Shown here: piece after piece, positions 36,231 to 45,562 of the stretch
Layout of the letters: every line of letters begins with the position of its first letter
Position numbering within the stretch: the stretch's first letter is position 1
NCBI RefSeq assembly: GCF_014199915.1
Contig: NZ_JACHOO010000001.1
Span: 186,001 to 250,000 of the forward strand
Origin: Prosthecomicrobium pneumaticum
GTDB lineage: Bacteria; Pseudomonadota; Alphaproteobacteria; Rhizobiales; Kaistiaceae
Direction of reading: 5' to 3'
Length of the DNA stretch: 64,000 nt
Notes under the pieces: model-generated
The model's input: the letters and a program-made list of their open reading frames with translations, nothing else
Told to the model about the DNA's origin: nothing
Databases searched by the model: none
Program-made: the position numbers and the translations under genes

Positions 36231-39200
36231 ATGGCTCTCGGTCTCGGTTCGATCGCCTTTGTCGGCTTCAATGCCGATGGCAACGACAATCTCGCCTTCG
36301 TCGCGCTCGAGCCGATCGCGGCCGGCGCGGTGATCTGGTTCACCGACGACGAATGGACGGGACTGGCCCTCAACACCGGCGAGAATCGCTGGAGCTGGAC
36401 CGCGACGGCCGATATTCCAGCCGGCACGGTCGTCACGCTCGACGCCCTGAACACCGCGTCGCCGACCAGCAATCGCGGCACGGTCGCCTATGCGACGACG
36501 GCCAGCAAGGACATCGGCAACTCGAACGAGATCATCTACGCCTATGTCGGCACGGCCGAAACGCCGACGACCTTCCTCGCGGCGATCGGTAACGACACCT
36601 TCGTGCAGGGGGGCGGAGCGCTCGGCGGCACCGGCCTCGTCGAAGGCGTGACCGCGCTGTCGCTCGGCCTGCTCGACGCGGACGCGGATATCGCGGCCTA
36701 TAGCGGTCAGCGCGCGACTTCGGGCTCGATGACCGACTTCCTGCACATGATCAATGACCGGCAGAACTGGATCACGCAGGACACCGGCAGCAACGACGCG
36801 ACGGACAGCACCGCGCCCGATGCGCCTTTCCCGGCCACCGGCTTCGTCGCCGATCCGAGCGCCCAGAGCATCGCCTTCGCGCCCGGCTCGCTGGTCGTTT
36901 CGAAGAGCGAAGGCGAGTCCGGTTCGACGAGCTTCACCTTCACCGTGACGCGCAGCAACGGCACTGCCGGCGAGCTCGCCTTCTCGGGCACGCTCACGGC
37001 GTCCGGCACGGTGGGCGCAGCGGATTTCGGCGGCACATTGCCGACCACCTTCTCCGGCACCATCGCCGACGGCGCCGCCTCCGGCACCGTGACGATCACG
37101 GTCTCGGGCGATGCGACCTATGAAGTCGACGAGGCCTTCTCGCTGACCCTCAAGACGGCCGCCAACAGCACGGTCCCTGCCTTCGTCGCGGGCAGCGGCC
37201 AGGTCGCGACCGGCACCATCGTCAATGACGATCCCAATCCGGCATCGATCGCCTTCGTGGGCTTCGACGCCTCCGGGACCGACCATCTCGCCTTCGCCGC
37301 GCTGTCCGACATCGCCGCCGGCACGGTGATCTGGTTCACCGACAATTCCTGGAACGGCACGATTTTCGGTAACACCGAGAACAGCTGGAGCTGGACCGCC
37401 ACCGCCGATGTCGCGGCCGGCACGATCGTGCGGCTCGATGACCTCGCCACTCAGACTCCGACGAGCAATCTCGGCACGATCAGCTACGCAACCACGAAAA
37501 CGCGGGACTTGAGCGCGACGAGTGAGTTCGTCTACGCCTATCTCGGCAGCGCCACGGTCCCGACCGTCTTCCTCGCGGCGATCGGCAACAGCAATTTCAA
37601 CGCCGCCGCCTCGACCCTCGCGGGCACCGGTCTGGTGCTCGGCGAGACGGCGATGTCGGTGGTCGGCCTCGATTCCGGCGCGGACATCTTCGTCTATAGC
37701 GGCCCGCGCGAGGGCTCGGCCGACTTCTCCGATTATCTCGGCCTTATCAACGATCCGAAGAACTGGACGATCCAGGACGACGGCGCGCTCGCCGGCTCGG
37801 ACGGTGTCGCGCCCAACGTTCCGTTCTCCTCCTCGGCCTTCTTCGCCGGCACCGGAACGCAGGCGGTCGGCTTTGCGCCCGGCTCGCTCTCGGTCTCCCA
37901 TCCCGAAGGTGACAGCGGCGCGACGCTCTTCACCTTCAGCGTGGAGCGGACGGGCGGCACGACCGGCGCGGTCGACTTCTCCGGCGTCGTCCTCAGCCGG
38001 ATTGCGACCGGCGCCGATTTCGGCGGTGTCGTCCCCGCCTTCAGCGGCACGATCGCAGCCGGCGAGACCTCGGCGACGGTGACGATCTCCGTCGCAGGAG
38101 ACGTCGCCGCCGAAATGAGCGAGGTGTTCGATCTGCACCTGCAGTCGGTCACGAATGCCGATGCCCCGGCGGCGATCGGCGCGAACGACGTCGCCTCCGG
38201 AACCATCGTCGACGACGATGGCGGCGTGACGATCGCCTTCGTCGGCTTCAATTCGATCGGCCAGAACAACAATCTCGCCTTCGCCGCACTGTCCGATATT
38301 CCGGTCGGCACCACCATCCACTTCACCGACAATGAATGGGACGGCACCAAACTCGTCGACGTCGCGGCCGGTGGTTCCGGCGCCGGGCCCGGCGAGAGCA
38401 CCTGGAGCTGGACCGCGAGTGCGGACATCCGCGCCGGCAGCGTCGTCACGCTCGACGACCTCAACACCGCGCCGACCAGCAATCTCGGCACCATCGCGTA
38501 TAGCGGCACGGCGACGCCCGACATCGGCGAGTGGCTGAACGACGGCTTCGAGATCGTCTATGCCTATGTCGGTACGCTCGGCACGCCCGACCGCTTCCTC
38601 TCGGCGATCGCCAACACCCAGTTCGACTACTACAACACCCTCGACGGCACCGGCCTCGTCGAAGGCATCAATGCCGTGTCGCTCGGCAATTACTCGACCG
38701 GCACCACCAATATCGCCGTCTATGACGGTCCGCGCGCCGGCGCCGGCGATTTCGCCGCCTATGTATCGCTGATCAACGATCCGGCGAACTGGCTGCGCCA
38801 GGATTATGCCACCGCGACGGTCGACGGCACCGCGCCGGATGCGCCGTTCGTTCCGACCGGCTTCACGGTCGATCCGGCGACGCAGATCGTCTCCTTCGCC
38901 GCCGGCTCGCTCGCCCTGTCGCAGGACGAGGGCGATACGGGTGACGCCACCTACACCTTCACCGTCACGCGGTCCGGCGGCACGACGGGCGCCGTCGATT
39001 TCGCCGGGACGGTGACGAGCGCCAGCGCGAACGGCGCGGATTTCGGCGGCTCGCTGCCCCACTTCACGGGCACGATCCCGGACGGCGTCAGCTCTGTCGA
39101 GGTGACGATCACCGTCAAGGGCGACCATCTGCCCGAGGGTGACGAGACCTTCGCCGTCCGGCTCGGCTCCGTCGTCAATGCCGCTGCGCCGGTCGCGCTC

Positions 39201-42200
39201 GGCGAGGACATCGTCGCCACCGGCGGCATCGTCGAAGACGATGTCGCGCCGCAGATCGCCTTTGTCGGCTTCAACAGCGATGGCGCCGACAACCTCGCCT
39301 TCGTGGCGCTCGGTCCGATCGTCGCCGGAACGCAGATCCAGTTCACCGACAAGTCGTGGAACGGCCAGTCCTTCTATACCGGCGAGAGCGCCTTCACGTG
39401 GACGGCATCGACCGATATCGCCGCGGGTACGGTCGTCACGCTCGACGGTCTCGCCGCTGGTGAGACGTCGACGAGCAATCTCGGCACCGTGGTCTTCACG
39501 GACTCGACCGCGCGCGATATTGATGGCGGCTTCGAGACCGTGTTCGCCTTTCTCGGCTCGGTCGACCAGCCGACCGCTTTCCTCGCCGCGATCAGCAATG
39601 GCGGCTTCGGTGAAGGCAGCTCGACGGGCGTCTCGCTCGCCAATACCGGGCTCAGCCTCGGCGATGGCGCGGTGAGCGTCGACCAGGCGGACATCGCCGC
39701 CTATACGGGCCCGCGGATCGGCACCTCCTTCGAGGAGTTCCGCTCCTTTCTCTTCGATAGCGCCTACTGGGTCTCCCAGAACGGTTCGGGCAAGGCCAAT
39801 GACGGCACTGCGCCGGACCTGCCTTTCTCGATCGCGCCGCTCGTCTCCGATCCGGCGAGCCAGACCATCTTCTTCAGTCCCGGTGCGATCAATGTCGCGC
39901 AGAGCGAGGGTGATGCCGGGACAACGGTGCTGACCTTCACCATCATGCGCACGGGCGGCAGCGGCACCACCGGCGAACTGTCCTTCGGCGGCACTCTGGC
40001 CGCGGGGACCACCGACGCGGCGGATTTCGGCGGCACGCTCCCGACGACCTTCAGTGGCACCATTGCCCCCGGCGAGTCCAGCGCGGTCGTCAGCATCGTC
40101 CTCTCGGGCGATGTCGATGTGGAGCCGGCCGAGACCTTCGAACTGACGCTCACCTCGGTCTCGAACGGCACCGAGAGTGTGGCGATCGATCCGGCCCGCG
40201 CCACCGCGGTCGCGACCGTGCTGAATGACGACCCGCTCGTCATCGCCGACGGCGAGACGCGCACGACCCAGGTTAAGCTGACCGGCACCGACACGCTCGT
40301 CATCGAGCACGGCGGCACGCTGTCGGTTCTCTCCGGCAGTCCGGTCGGCTTCGTCGGCCCGATGACCGACGTGACGGTCGACAATTCCGGTGTGATCGAT
40401 GGAGGAACCGGATCGGCCTTCGAAGCCAATCTGGAGCAGGTCGGCCCGGTCTTCTTCACCATCTGGAACCGGGAAGGCGCGATCATCCGCTCGGCGAGCG
40501 AGTTCCGCCTCGGCGGCACGGCGACGAGCCAGCTCGTCACGATCAACAATGCCGGCACGATGATCACGGCCAGCCGCAACATCGACGTCAACAACTTCCC
40601 GGCGGCGCCGACGGTGGTCAACAATTACGCCACCGGCCTCATCGAAAGCGCCGCCAACAGCGAGGCGATCCGCGGGCCGGCGATCGTCAACAATTGGGGC
40701 ATCATCCGGCAGCGCGATGCCGGCACGAGTTCGGCCGATCAGGCGGCGATCGACTTCGAAGGCAAGCCCGGCGGCATCGTCAACAATTATGCAGGCGGCC
40801 TGATCGAGGGCAACAAGCACGGCGTGACCGGCAGTGATCCGATCCGTGTGCTGAACGAGGCCGGGGCGACGATCATCGGGCACAACGGTTCCGCCATCAA
40901 CATCGATACCGATCCCGGCGTCGAGAACACCGTCTATGTCACCAATCACGGCACGCTGATCGGCGCGTCGTTCAACCTCGCCGACTCCGACGGCGATGCG
41001 ATCGACACCGACGGCCTCGCGGTGATCGAGAACTGGGGCTCGATCCGCGGCATCGGCCACAATGGCTATCACAGCGGCGAGCCGAACCTGTCGGAGGGCA
41101 TCGCGTCCGGCGGCGGCTCGATCCGCAACTATGAGGGCGCCGAGATCTATGGCTACGGGCGCGCCATCCAGATCGACAATTCCGGTAATGGCGCCGCCTA
41201 CTCGGCGACCACGATCTACAATGAGGGCCTGATCCAGGGCGGCGGTAACCTTCCGACCGGCGTCGTCGCGGCCGATTCGCTCCTCTACACGCCGGTCAAC
41301 GGCGAGGCGATCAACATCCTCGGCGGCTGGGCGGACGAGCTCGAGAACACCGCCACCGGCGTGATCGTGGGCGGCGTCCGGATGGGCGGCGGCGACGATC
41401 GGCTCGTCAATGCGGGCTCGATCTCGGCGACGGGCGGCTCGGCGGTCGATATGGGCGCCGGCGACGACGTCGTGACGCTCGATGCGGGGGCCGAGGTGGT
41501 CGGCGCGATTCTGCTCGGCGACGGCGACGACCGCCTGACCGCGGTCGATGGCGATCTCGACGTCTCGGGCGGGGCGGGCGACGACGCGATCACGGCCGGC
41601 GCGGGCGACGATGTGATCGCCGGCGATGACGGGGCCGACACGCTCGACGGCGGCGCCGGCGACGATCAGCTCGACGGCGGCGCGAATGCCGACCGGCTGT
41701 TCGGCGGCTCGGGCGACGATCTCCTCTTCGGCGGCACGGGCGACGATGTGCTCGTCGGCGGCTCGGGCGACGATCAGATCGACGGCGGCGCGGGTGTCGA
41801 TACGGTCGATTATTCGGCCGACATGGCCGGCGTCACCGTCGATCTCGCGGTCGGCACCGCTTTCGGCGAGACGATCGGCGCGGACAGCCTCGCCGGCATC
41901 GAGATCGTCATCGGCGGCTCCGGCCATGACACGCTGACCGGCGACGACGGTGACAATGTCTTCTTCGGCGGGCTCGGCAACGATACGATCGCCGGGGGCG
42001 CGGGCTTCGACACGCTCGATCTCTCGGGCGCCAGCGGTGCGGTGACGATCGGCTCGGGTCGGGTGTCGGCCGCCGGTATCGGCACCGACAGCTTCACCGG
42101 CATCGAGGCGTTCCGCTTCGGCGACGCGGCCGACACCGTCACCGGTGGCAATGGCGACGAGACGCTCGACGGCGGGGCGGGTGACGATGTGGTGAAGGGC

Positions 42201-42722
42201 GGTGCCGGCAACGACGCCGTCACCGGCGGCACGGGCGACGACACGGTGGACGGCGGCTCCGGCGACGACGTCGTCGACGGCGGCGCGGGCACGGACACGG
42301 TGCGCGGCGGTTCGGGCGGTGACACCGCCCGGGGCGGCGCGGGCGACGACGCGATCGACGGCGGCTCGGGCGACGATCTCCTCTTCGGCGACGCCGGCCG
42401 CGACACGATCGCCGGCGGTTCGGGCGACGACACGATCGAGGGCGGGGCGGACGACGACGTGCTGTCGGGCGGTTCGGGCCACGACGTGTTCGTTTTCGCG
42501 GCGGGCTTCGGCCATGACCGGGTGACGGATTTCTCGCTCTCCGGGTCGAGCGCCGACGTGATCGCCTTCGCGGACGATCTCTTCGCCGATTTCGCCGCCG
42601 TTCTCGGCGCGGCGGATCAGGTCGGCCGCGACGTGGTGATCACGATCGACGACGCGACCAGCCTGACCCTCGCCAACGTCAAGCTCGCCGCCCTCGCCGC
42701 CGACGACTTCCGCTTCGCCTGA
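36231..42722 (+). CDS. giant RTX surface protein 2 with alternating novel-domain/Calx-beta array
   Basis: 2163-aa type I secreted protein. The N-terminal two thirds alternate four copies of a ~200-aa domain ('IAFVGFNADGNDNLAFVALE', 'IAFVGFDASGTDHLAFAALS', 'IAFVGFNSIGQNNNLAFAAL', 'IAFVGFNSDGADNLAFVALG') with four ~115-aa Calx-beta-like domains ('SEGESGSTSFTFTVTRSNGT', then 'ADFGGTLPTTFSGTIADG'). DNA 40240-41545 holds one copy of the long module found twice in giant 1. RTX blocks at 41560-41810 and 42120-42500 and a C-terminus ('LAALAADDFRFA') identical to giant 1 follow. ATG at 36231 has AAGGAT upstream. Probable calcium-binding adhesin; Calx-beta and RTX both bind calcium in known families. 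Confidence 0.87.
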   Translation: MALGLGSIAFVGFNADGNDNLAFVALEPIAAGAVIWFTDDEWTGLALNTGENRWSWTATADIPAGTVVTLDALNTASPTSNRGTVAYATTASKDIGNSNEIIYAYVGTAETPTTFLAAIGNDTFVQGGGALGGTGLVEGVTALSLGLLDADADIAAYSGQRATSGSMTDFLHMINDRQNWITQDTGSNDATDSTAPDAPFPATGFVADPSAQSIAFAPGSLVVSKSEGESGSTSFTFTVTRSNGTAGELAFSGTLTASGTVGAADFGGTLPTTFSGTIADGAASGTVTITVSGDATYEVDEAFSLTLKTAANSTVPAFVAGSGQVATGTIVNDDPNPASIAFVGFDASGTDHLAFAALSDIAAGTVIWFTDNSWNGTIFGNTENSWSWTATADVAAGTIVRLDDLATQTPTSNLGTISYATTKTRDLSATSEFVYAYLGSATVPTVFLAAIGNSNFNAAASTLAGTGLVLGETAMSVVGLDSGADIFVYSGPREGSADFSDYLGLINDPKNWTIQDDGALAGSDGVAPNVPFSSSAFFAGTGTQAVGFAPGSLSVSHPEGDSGATLFTFSVERTGGTTGAVDFSGVVLSRIATGADFGGVVPAFSGTIAAGETSATVTISVAGDVAAEMSEVFDLHLQSVTNADAPAAIGANDVASGTIVDDDGGVTIAFVGFNSIGQNNNLAFAALSDIPVGTTIHFTDNEWDGTKLVDVAAGGSGAGPGESTWSWTASADIRAGSVVTLDDLNTAPTSNLGTIAYSGTATPDIGEWLNDGFEIVYAYVGTLGTPDRFLSAIANTQFDYYNTLDGTGLVEGINAVSLGNYSTGTTNIAVYDGPRAGAGDFAAYVSLINDPANWLRQDYATATVDGTAPDAPFVPTGFTVDPATQIVSFAAGSLALSQDEGDTGDATYTFTVTRSGGTTGAVDFAGTVTSASANGADFGGSLPHFTGTIPDGVSSVEVTITVKGDHLPEGDETFAVRLGSVVNAAAPVALGEDIVATGGIVEDDVAPQIAFVGFNSDGADNLAFVALGPIVAGTQIQFTDKSWNGQSFYTGESAFTWTASTDIAAGTVVTLDGLAAGETSTSNLGTVVFTDSTARDIDGGFETVFAFLGSVDQPTAFLAAISNGGFGEGSSTGVSLANTGLSLGDGAVSVDQADIAAYTGPRIGTSFEEFRSFLFDSAYWVSQNGSGKANDGTAPDLPFSIAPLVSDPASQTIFFSPGAINVAQSEGDAGTTVLTFTIMRTGGSGTTGELSFGGTLAAGTTDAADFGGTLPTTFSGTIAPGESSAVVSIVLSGDVDVEPAETFELTLTSVSNGTESVAIDPARATAVATVLNDDPLVIADGETRTTQVKLTGTDTLVIEHGGTLSVLSGSPVGFVGPMTDVTVDNSGVIDGGTGSAFEANLEQVGPVFFTIWNREGAIIRSASEFRLGGTATSQLVTINNAGTMITASRNIDVNNFPAAPTVVNNYATGLIESAANSEAIRGPAIVNNWGIIRQRDAGTSSADQAAIDFEGKPGGIVNNYAGGLIEGNKHGVTGSDPIRVLNEAGATIIGHNGSAINIDTDPGVENTVYVTNHGTLIGASFNLADSDGDAIDTDGLAVIENWGSIRGIGHNGYHSGEPNLSEGIASGGGSIRNYEGAEIYGYGRAIQIDNSGNGAAYSATTIYNEGLIQGGGNLPTGVVAADSLLYTPVNGEAINILGGWADELENTATGVIVGGVRMGGGDDRLVNAGSISATGGSAVDMGAGDDVVTLDAGAEVVGAILLGDGDDRLTAVDGDLDVSGGAGDDAITAGAGDDVIAGDDGADTLDGGAGDDQLDGGANADRLFGGSGDDLLFGGTGDDVLVGGSGDDQIDGGAGVDTVDYSADMAGVTVDLAVGTAFGETIGADSLAGIEIVIGGSGHDTLTGDDGDNVFFGGLGNDTIAGGAGFDTLDLSGASGAVTIGSGRVSAAGIGTDSFTGIEAFRFGDAADTVTGGNGDETLDGGAGDDVVKGGAGNDAVTGGTGDDTVDGGSGDDVVDGGAGTDTVRGGSGGDTARGGAGDDAIDGGSGDDLLFGDAGRDTIAGGSGDDTIEGGADDDVLSGGSGHDVFVFAAGFGHDRVTDFSLSGSSADVIAFADDLFADFAAVLGAADQVGRDVVITIDDATSLTLANVKLAALAADDFRFA
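42139..42722 (+). repeat. 584-bp near-identical 3' end, copy 2
   Basis: Second copy of the repeat at 35241-35824, in the same orientation, encoding the C-terminus of giant 2. Sequence similarity falls sharply upstream of it. Confidence 0.9.
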
Positions 42723-42824
42723 GGCGGGGCCGGGCGCCTGGCCGGCCGGGTGCGCGCCCGACGACCCCGCGCACCGGCCAGCCCGCCCGTCCGGCGGTCC
42801 GGTGGCGGCCCCCGCCGCGCCGTT

Positions 42825-43664
42825 TCACCAGAAGAGGATCGGCCGGCCGGTGTAGTCGCCGCGCAGGCCGTGCTTCAGCCGGCTCGCAACGGACCGGTCG
42901 CGCAGCCGATGGCAGTGGAACACCTGGCCGTAGCCGGTCGGCGGCCGGGCGAGGCCGTCGCCGAAATCCTCCGCCGTCCGGCGCGGCACGCGCGGGCCGA
43001 ACTGGGAGGGATCGGGGAAGCGCGGCAGGCCCGCCTTCTGGGAGAGAATGGTCAGCACCGACTGGTCGTGCCGGTGCTCGATGAAGCCGTCGAAATTCGG
43101 CAGGCCGAGCCGGTTCGGGTCGTCGGTCAGCCGCTCGCGATAGGGAAAGGCCCGCGCCATCTCGGCGACGAAGGCCTCCGCCTCGGGCCCAGCGCGGTAG
43201 AGCTGAAAGCCGCTGACGAGCTGCGCGTTCTCCCAGAAGGCCGGGGTGTCGGCGTCCATCGAGACGAAGCAGTCGCGCTTCGTCCAGAGCCGCTGCGGCA
43301 CCGGTCCACCCATCTCGAACAGCACGATCGGGTGCTCGTCGGCGAGCGCGAGCAGCGGCTCCGGGTCGCCGACGAGCGTCATCGCGACGTCGGTATAGAG
43401 AACGAGGTCGCCCGGGCGGCTGGCCCTGAGCGCGTCGGCGATGATCGCCGGCTTCCACAGCCAGTAGCCGGCGCCGCGCCGCTCGGCCATGATCTCGGGA
43501 TGCCGCTCCGCGAGGTCGCGCGCGACGGGCGAGTGGGGTCCGTAGAGGCGGAAGGCGCGCAGGCCGGCGCGCTGCGAATACCGCTCGGCGAGCCGGGCCG
43601 CTTGGGCGAGATCGGACGTCGCATAAGCGATGTGGGTGGTCCGCGCCGCGTATCGTCCGCTCAA
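42825..43664 (-). CDS. unrecognised protein, possibly glycosyltransferase-like
   Basis: 279-aa soluble protein without signal peptide. 'GAGYWLWKPAIIADALRA' followed by 'GDLVLYTDVAMTLVG' resembles proteins in polysaccharide loci in which a DxD-like acidic stretch follows a YWxWKP segment; here the acidic site would be 'YTDVAM'. 'LWTKRDCFVSMDADTPAFWE' is another conserved-looking segment. I cannot name the family with certainty. It lies alone on the minus strand, convergent with giant 2, so a role in glycosylating surface proteins is conceivable but only inference. Confidence 0.6.
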   Translation of the reverse strand: MSGRYAARTTHIAYATSDLAQAARLAERYSQRAGLRAFRLYGPHSPVARDLAERHPEIMAERRGAGYWLWKPAIIADALRASRPGDLVLYTDVAMTLVGDPEPLLALADEHPIVLFEMGGPVPQRLWTKRDCFVSMDADTPAFWENAQLVSGFQLYRAGPEAEAFVAEMARAFPYRERLTDDPNRLGLPNFDGFIEHRHDQSVLTILSQKAGLPRFPDPSQFGPRVPRRTAEDFGDGLARPPTGYGQVFHCHRLRDRSVASRLKHGLRGDYTGRPILFW

Positions 43665-43715
43665 CGCCGTCTCCGCGCCGGTGAGGCGGCACTGTCGCGA
43701 GGCCGGCGCCGCAGG

Positions 43716-44219
43716 TCAAGCGCGTGCGTCGGCCGCCGCCTCGAGCAGGGCGAGCGCCTCCGCGACGGTGGCGAGCCGGATAGCCGAACGGCCCTCGTCG
43801 GGGAAGGTGTGCACCGCATGACGGGCCGGCGCGCCGCGGCGGGCGAGGCCGAAATGCACGAGGCCGACCGGCTTCTCCGCCGAACCGCCGCCCGGCCCGG
43901 CGATGCCGGTCACGGCGACCGCGACATCGGCCTCCGAGCGGGCGAGCGCCCCGACGGCCATCGCGAGCGCGACCTCCCGGCTGACCGCGCCGACCCGCCC
44001 GATCAGCGTCGCCGGCACGCCGAGCATCGCCGTCTTCGCCGCGTTCGAATAGGTGACGAAGCCGCGGTCGACCACCGCCGAGGAGCCGGCGACCTCGGTC
44101 AGCGCGGCCGCGATCAACCCGCCGGTGCAGGATTCGGCGGTGGCGATCGTCAGCCCGCGTTCGGAATAGAGCCGGACGAGCGCAGTCGCGCGCGCGAGGA
44201 GGGGGGTGAGATCGGTCAT
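43716..44219 (-). CDS. CinA-family nicotinamide-nucleotide amidohydrolase
   Basis: 167-aa stand-alone C-terminal CinA domain (PncC-like), which deamidates nicotinamide mononucleotide. Motifs: '[20 protein letters not shown]' with the catalytic Ser, '[19 protein letters not shown]', and '[20 protein letters not shown]'. Its ATG overlaps the ispDF stop by 4 bp, a common arrangement in alphaproteobacteria. Length is normal for the single-domain form. Confidence 0.93.
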   Translation of the reverse strand: MTDLTPLLARATALVRLYSERGLTIATAESCTGGLIAAALTEVAGSSAVVDRGFVTYSNAAKTAMLGVPATLIGRVGAVSREVALAMAVGALARSEADVAVAVTGIAGPGGGSAEKPVGLVHFGLARRGAPARHAVHTFPDEGRSAIRLATVAEALALLEAAADARA

Positions 44220-45466
44220 GGCGTCTCCTCGCCGGGCGGGTCGACGGGATAGGGCAGGCGGATGGTCGCGGTGGCGATCGCGGCGATGCCTTCGCCGCGG
44301 CCGAGCGCGCCGAGCTTCTCGTTGGTGGTCGCCTTGACGCCCACCCGGTCCGCGCCGATGCCGCAGATCGCAGCGATCCGCGCCCGCATCGCCGTTCGGT
44401 GCGGGCCGATCCGCGGCGCCTCGGCGACGATGGCGAGGTCGAGATGGGCGATCACACCGCCGCGCGCCCGCACGCGCTCCGCCGCGAAGGCGAGGAAGCG
44501 ATCCGAGGAGGCGCCCTTCCATTGCGGATCGGAGGGCGGGAAATGGTCGCCGATATCGCCTTCGGCGAGCGCGCCGAGCAGGGCGTCGGTCAACGCATGC
44601 AACGCCACGTCGGCGTCGGAATGCCCGGCGAGCCGCCGGTCGTGCGGGATCGGAACACCGCCGAGATGAACGGTGTCGCCGTCGGTGAAGGGGTGGATGT
44701 CGTAGCCCGTGCCGACCCGCGTCTCGCCGAGGATGAGCAGCCCGTCCTGCCGCAGGCGGCGGCCGGCGGCGGCGATGTCGGCCGGCGTGGTGAGCTTCAC
44801 GTTCTCCGCCTCGCCCGGCACCAGCGTGACCGGCACCCCCGCCCATTCCATCACCGCGGCGTCGTCCGTCGCGGCGAGACCCGCCGCGGCCGCACCGCGA
44901 TGCGCGGCGAGGAGCGTCTCGAGTCGGAATCCCTGCGGCGTCTGCGCGCCGAAGAGGCCGCCCCGATCGACCGTGGCTATGACGCGGCCGTCGCCGTCCG
45001 CCCGCTTCAGCGTGTCGGTGACCGGCGTCGCGGGCAGCACGGCGTCGGCCCCCTCGAGCGCGGCGATCACCCGGCCGATCAGCGCGGCCGACGCGAAGGG
45101 CCGCACCCCGTCATGCACCAGCACATGCGTCGCCCCCTCTGCGGCGAGCGCCTCGAGCCCGCGCAGCACCGTCTCCTGCCGCGTGGCGCCGCCCTTCACC
45201 GGCGGCAGCAGACGCGGATGCTCGCCGACGGCGGCGTCGTAGAGCGGGCCGTCCTCGGCCCCGATCGCCACCAGCACCGGACCGATGCCTTCATGCTGCA
45301 TGAAAATCTCGACGGTCCGGGCGAGGATCGCCCGGCCGCCGATCCTCTGGTATTGCTTCGGCACCGCGCCGCCCGCTCGCACGCCGCGGCCGGCGGCGAC
45401 GATCAGGACGGCGGGCTTTGTCTGCAGCATGGGCATGATCCGGTCGATTTCGGCCGCATGGTTCAT
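44216..45466 (-). CDS. ispDF: bifunctional IspD/IspF, MEP isoprenoid pathway
   Basis: 416-aa fusion. The N-terminal cytidylyltransferase half has '[20 protein letters not shown]' and '[20 protein letters not shown]'. The C-terminal half (from about residue 258) is 2C-methyl-D-erythritol 2,4-cyclodiphosphate synthase with '[20 protein letters not shown]' (Asp and His zinc ligands), '[20 protein letters not shown]' and '[18 protein letters not shown]'. Such fusions are typical of alphaproteobacteria. Start uncertain: ATG at 45466 is used here; ATG at 45436 is another option. Confidence 0.95.
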   Translation of the reverse strand: MNHAAEIDRIMPMLQTKPAVLIVAAGRGVRAGGAVPKQYQRIGGRAILARTVEIFMQHEGIGPVLVAIGAEDGPLYDAAVGEHPRLLPPVKGGATRQETVLRGLEALAAEGATHVLVHDGVRPFASAALIGRVIAALEGADAVLPATPVTDTLKRADGDGRVIATVDRGGLFGAQTPQGFRLETLLAAHRGAAAAGLAATDDAAVMEWAGVPVTLVPGEAENVKLTTPADIAAAGRRLRQDGLLILGETRVGTGYDIHPFTDGDTVHLGGVPIPHDRRLAGHSDADVALHALTDALLGALAEGDIGDHFPPSDPQWKGASSDRFLAFAAERVRARGGVIAHLDLAIVAEAPRIGPHRTAMRARIAAICGIGADRVGVKATTNEKLGALGRGEGIAAIATATIRLPYPVDPPGEETP

Positions 45467-45562
45467 CAATTTCGCGCCGCGGCGCAACAAGCCTCTTGCC
45501 GCGCCATAATTGCTGACTACGATGTGGGCAAAATCGGAAGATGCCTAATCGATAGTCAATCG

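Noticed and set aside
36165-42515. Minus-strand frame of about 2100 codons opposite RTX giant 2
   Set aside because: Same reason: a shadow of the repetitive sense coding sequence, with a start far from any ribosome-binding site.
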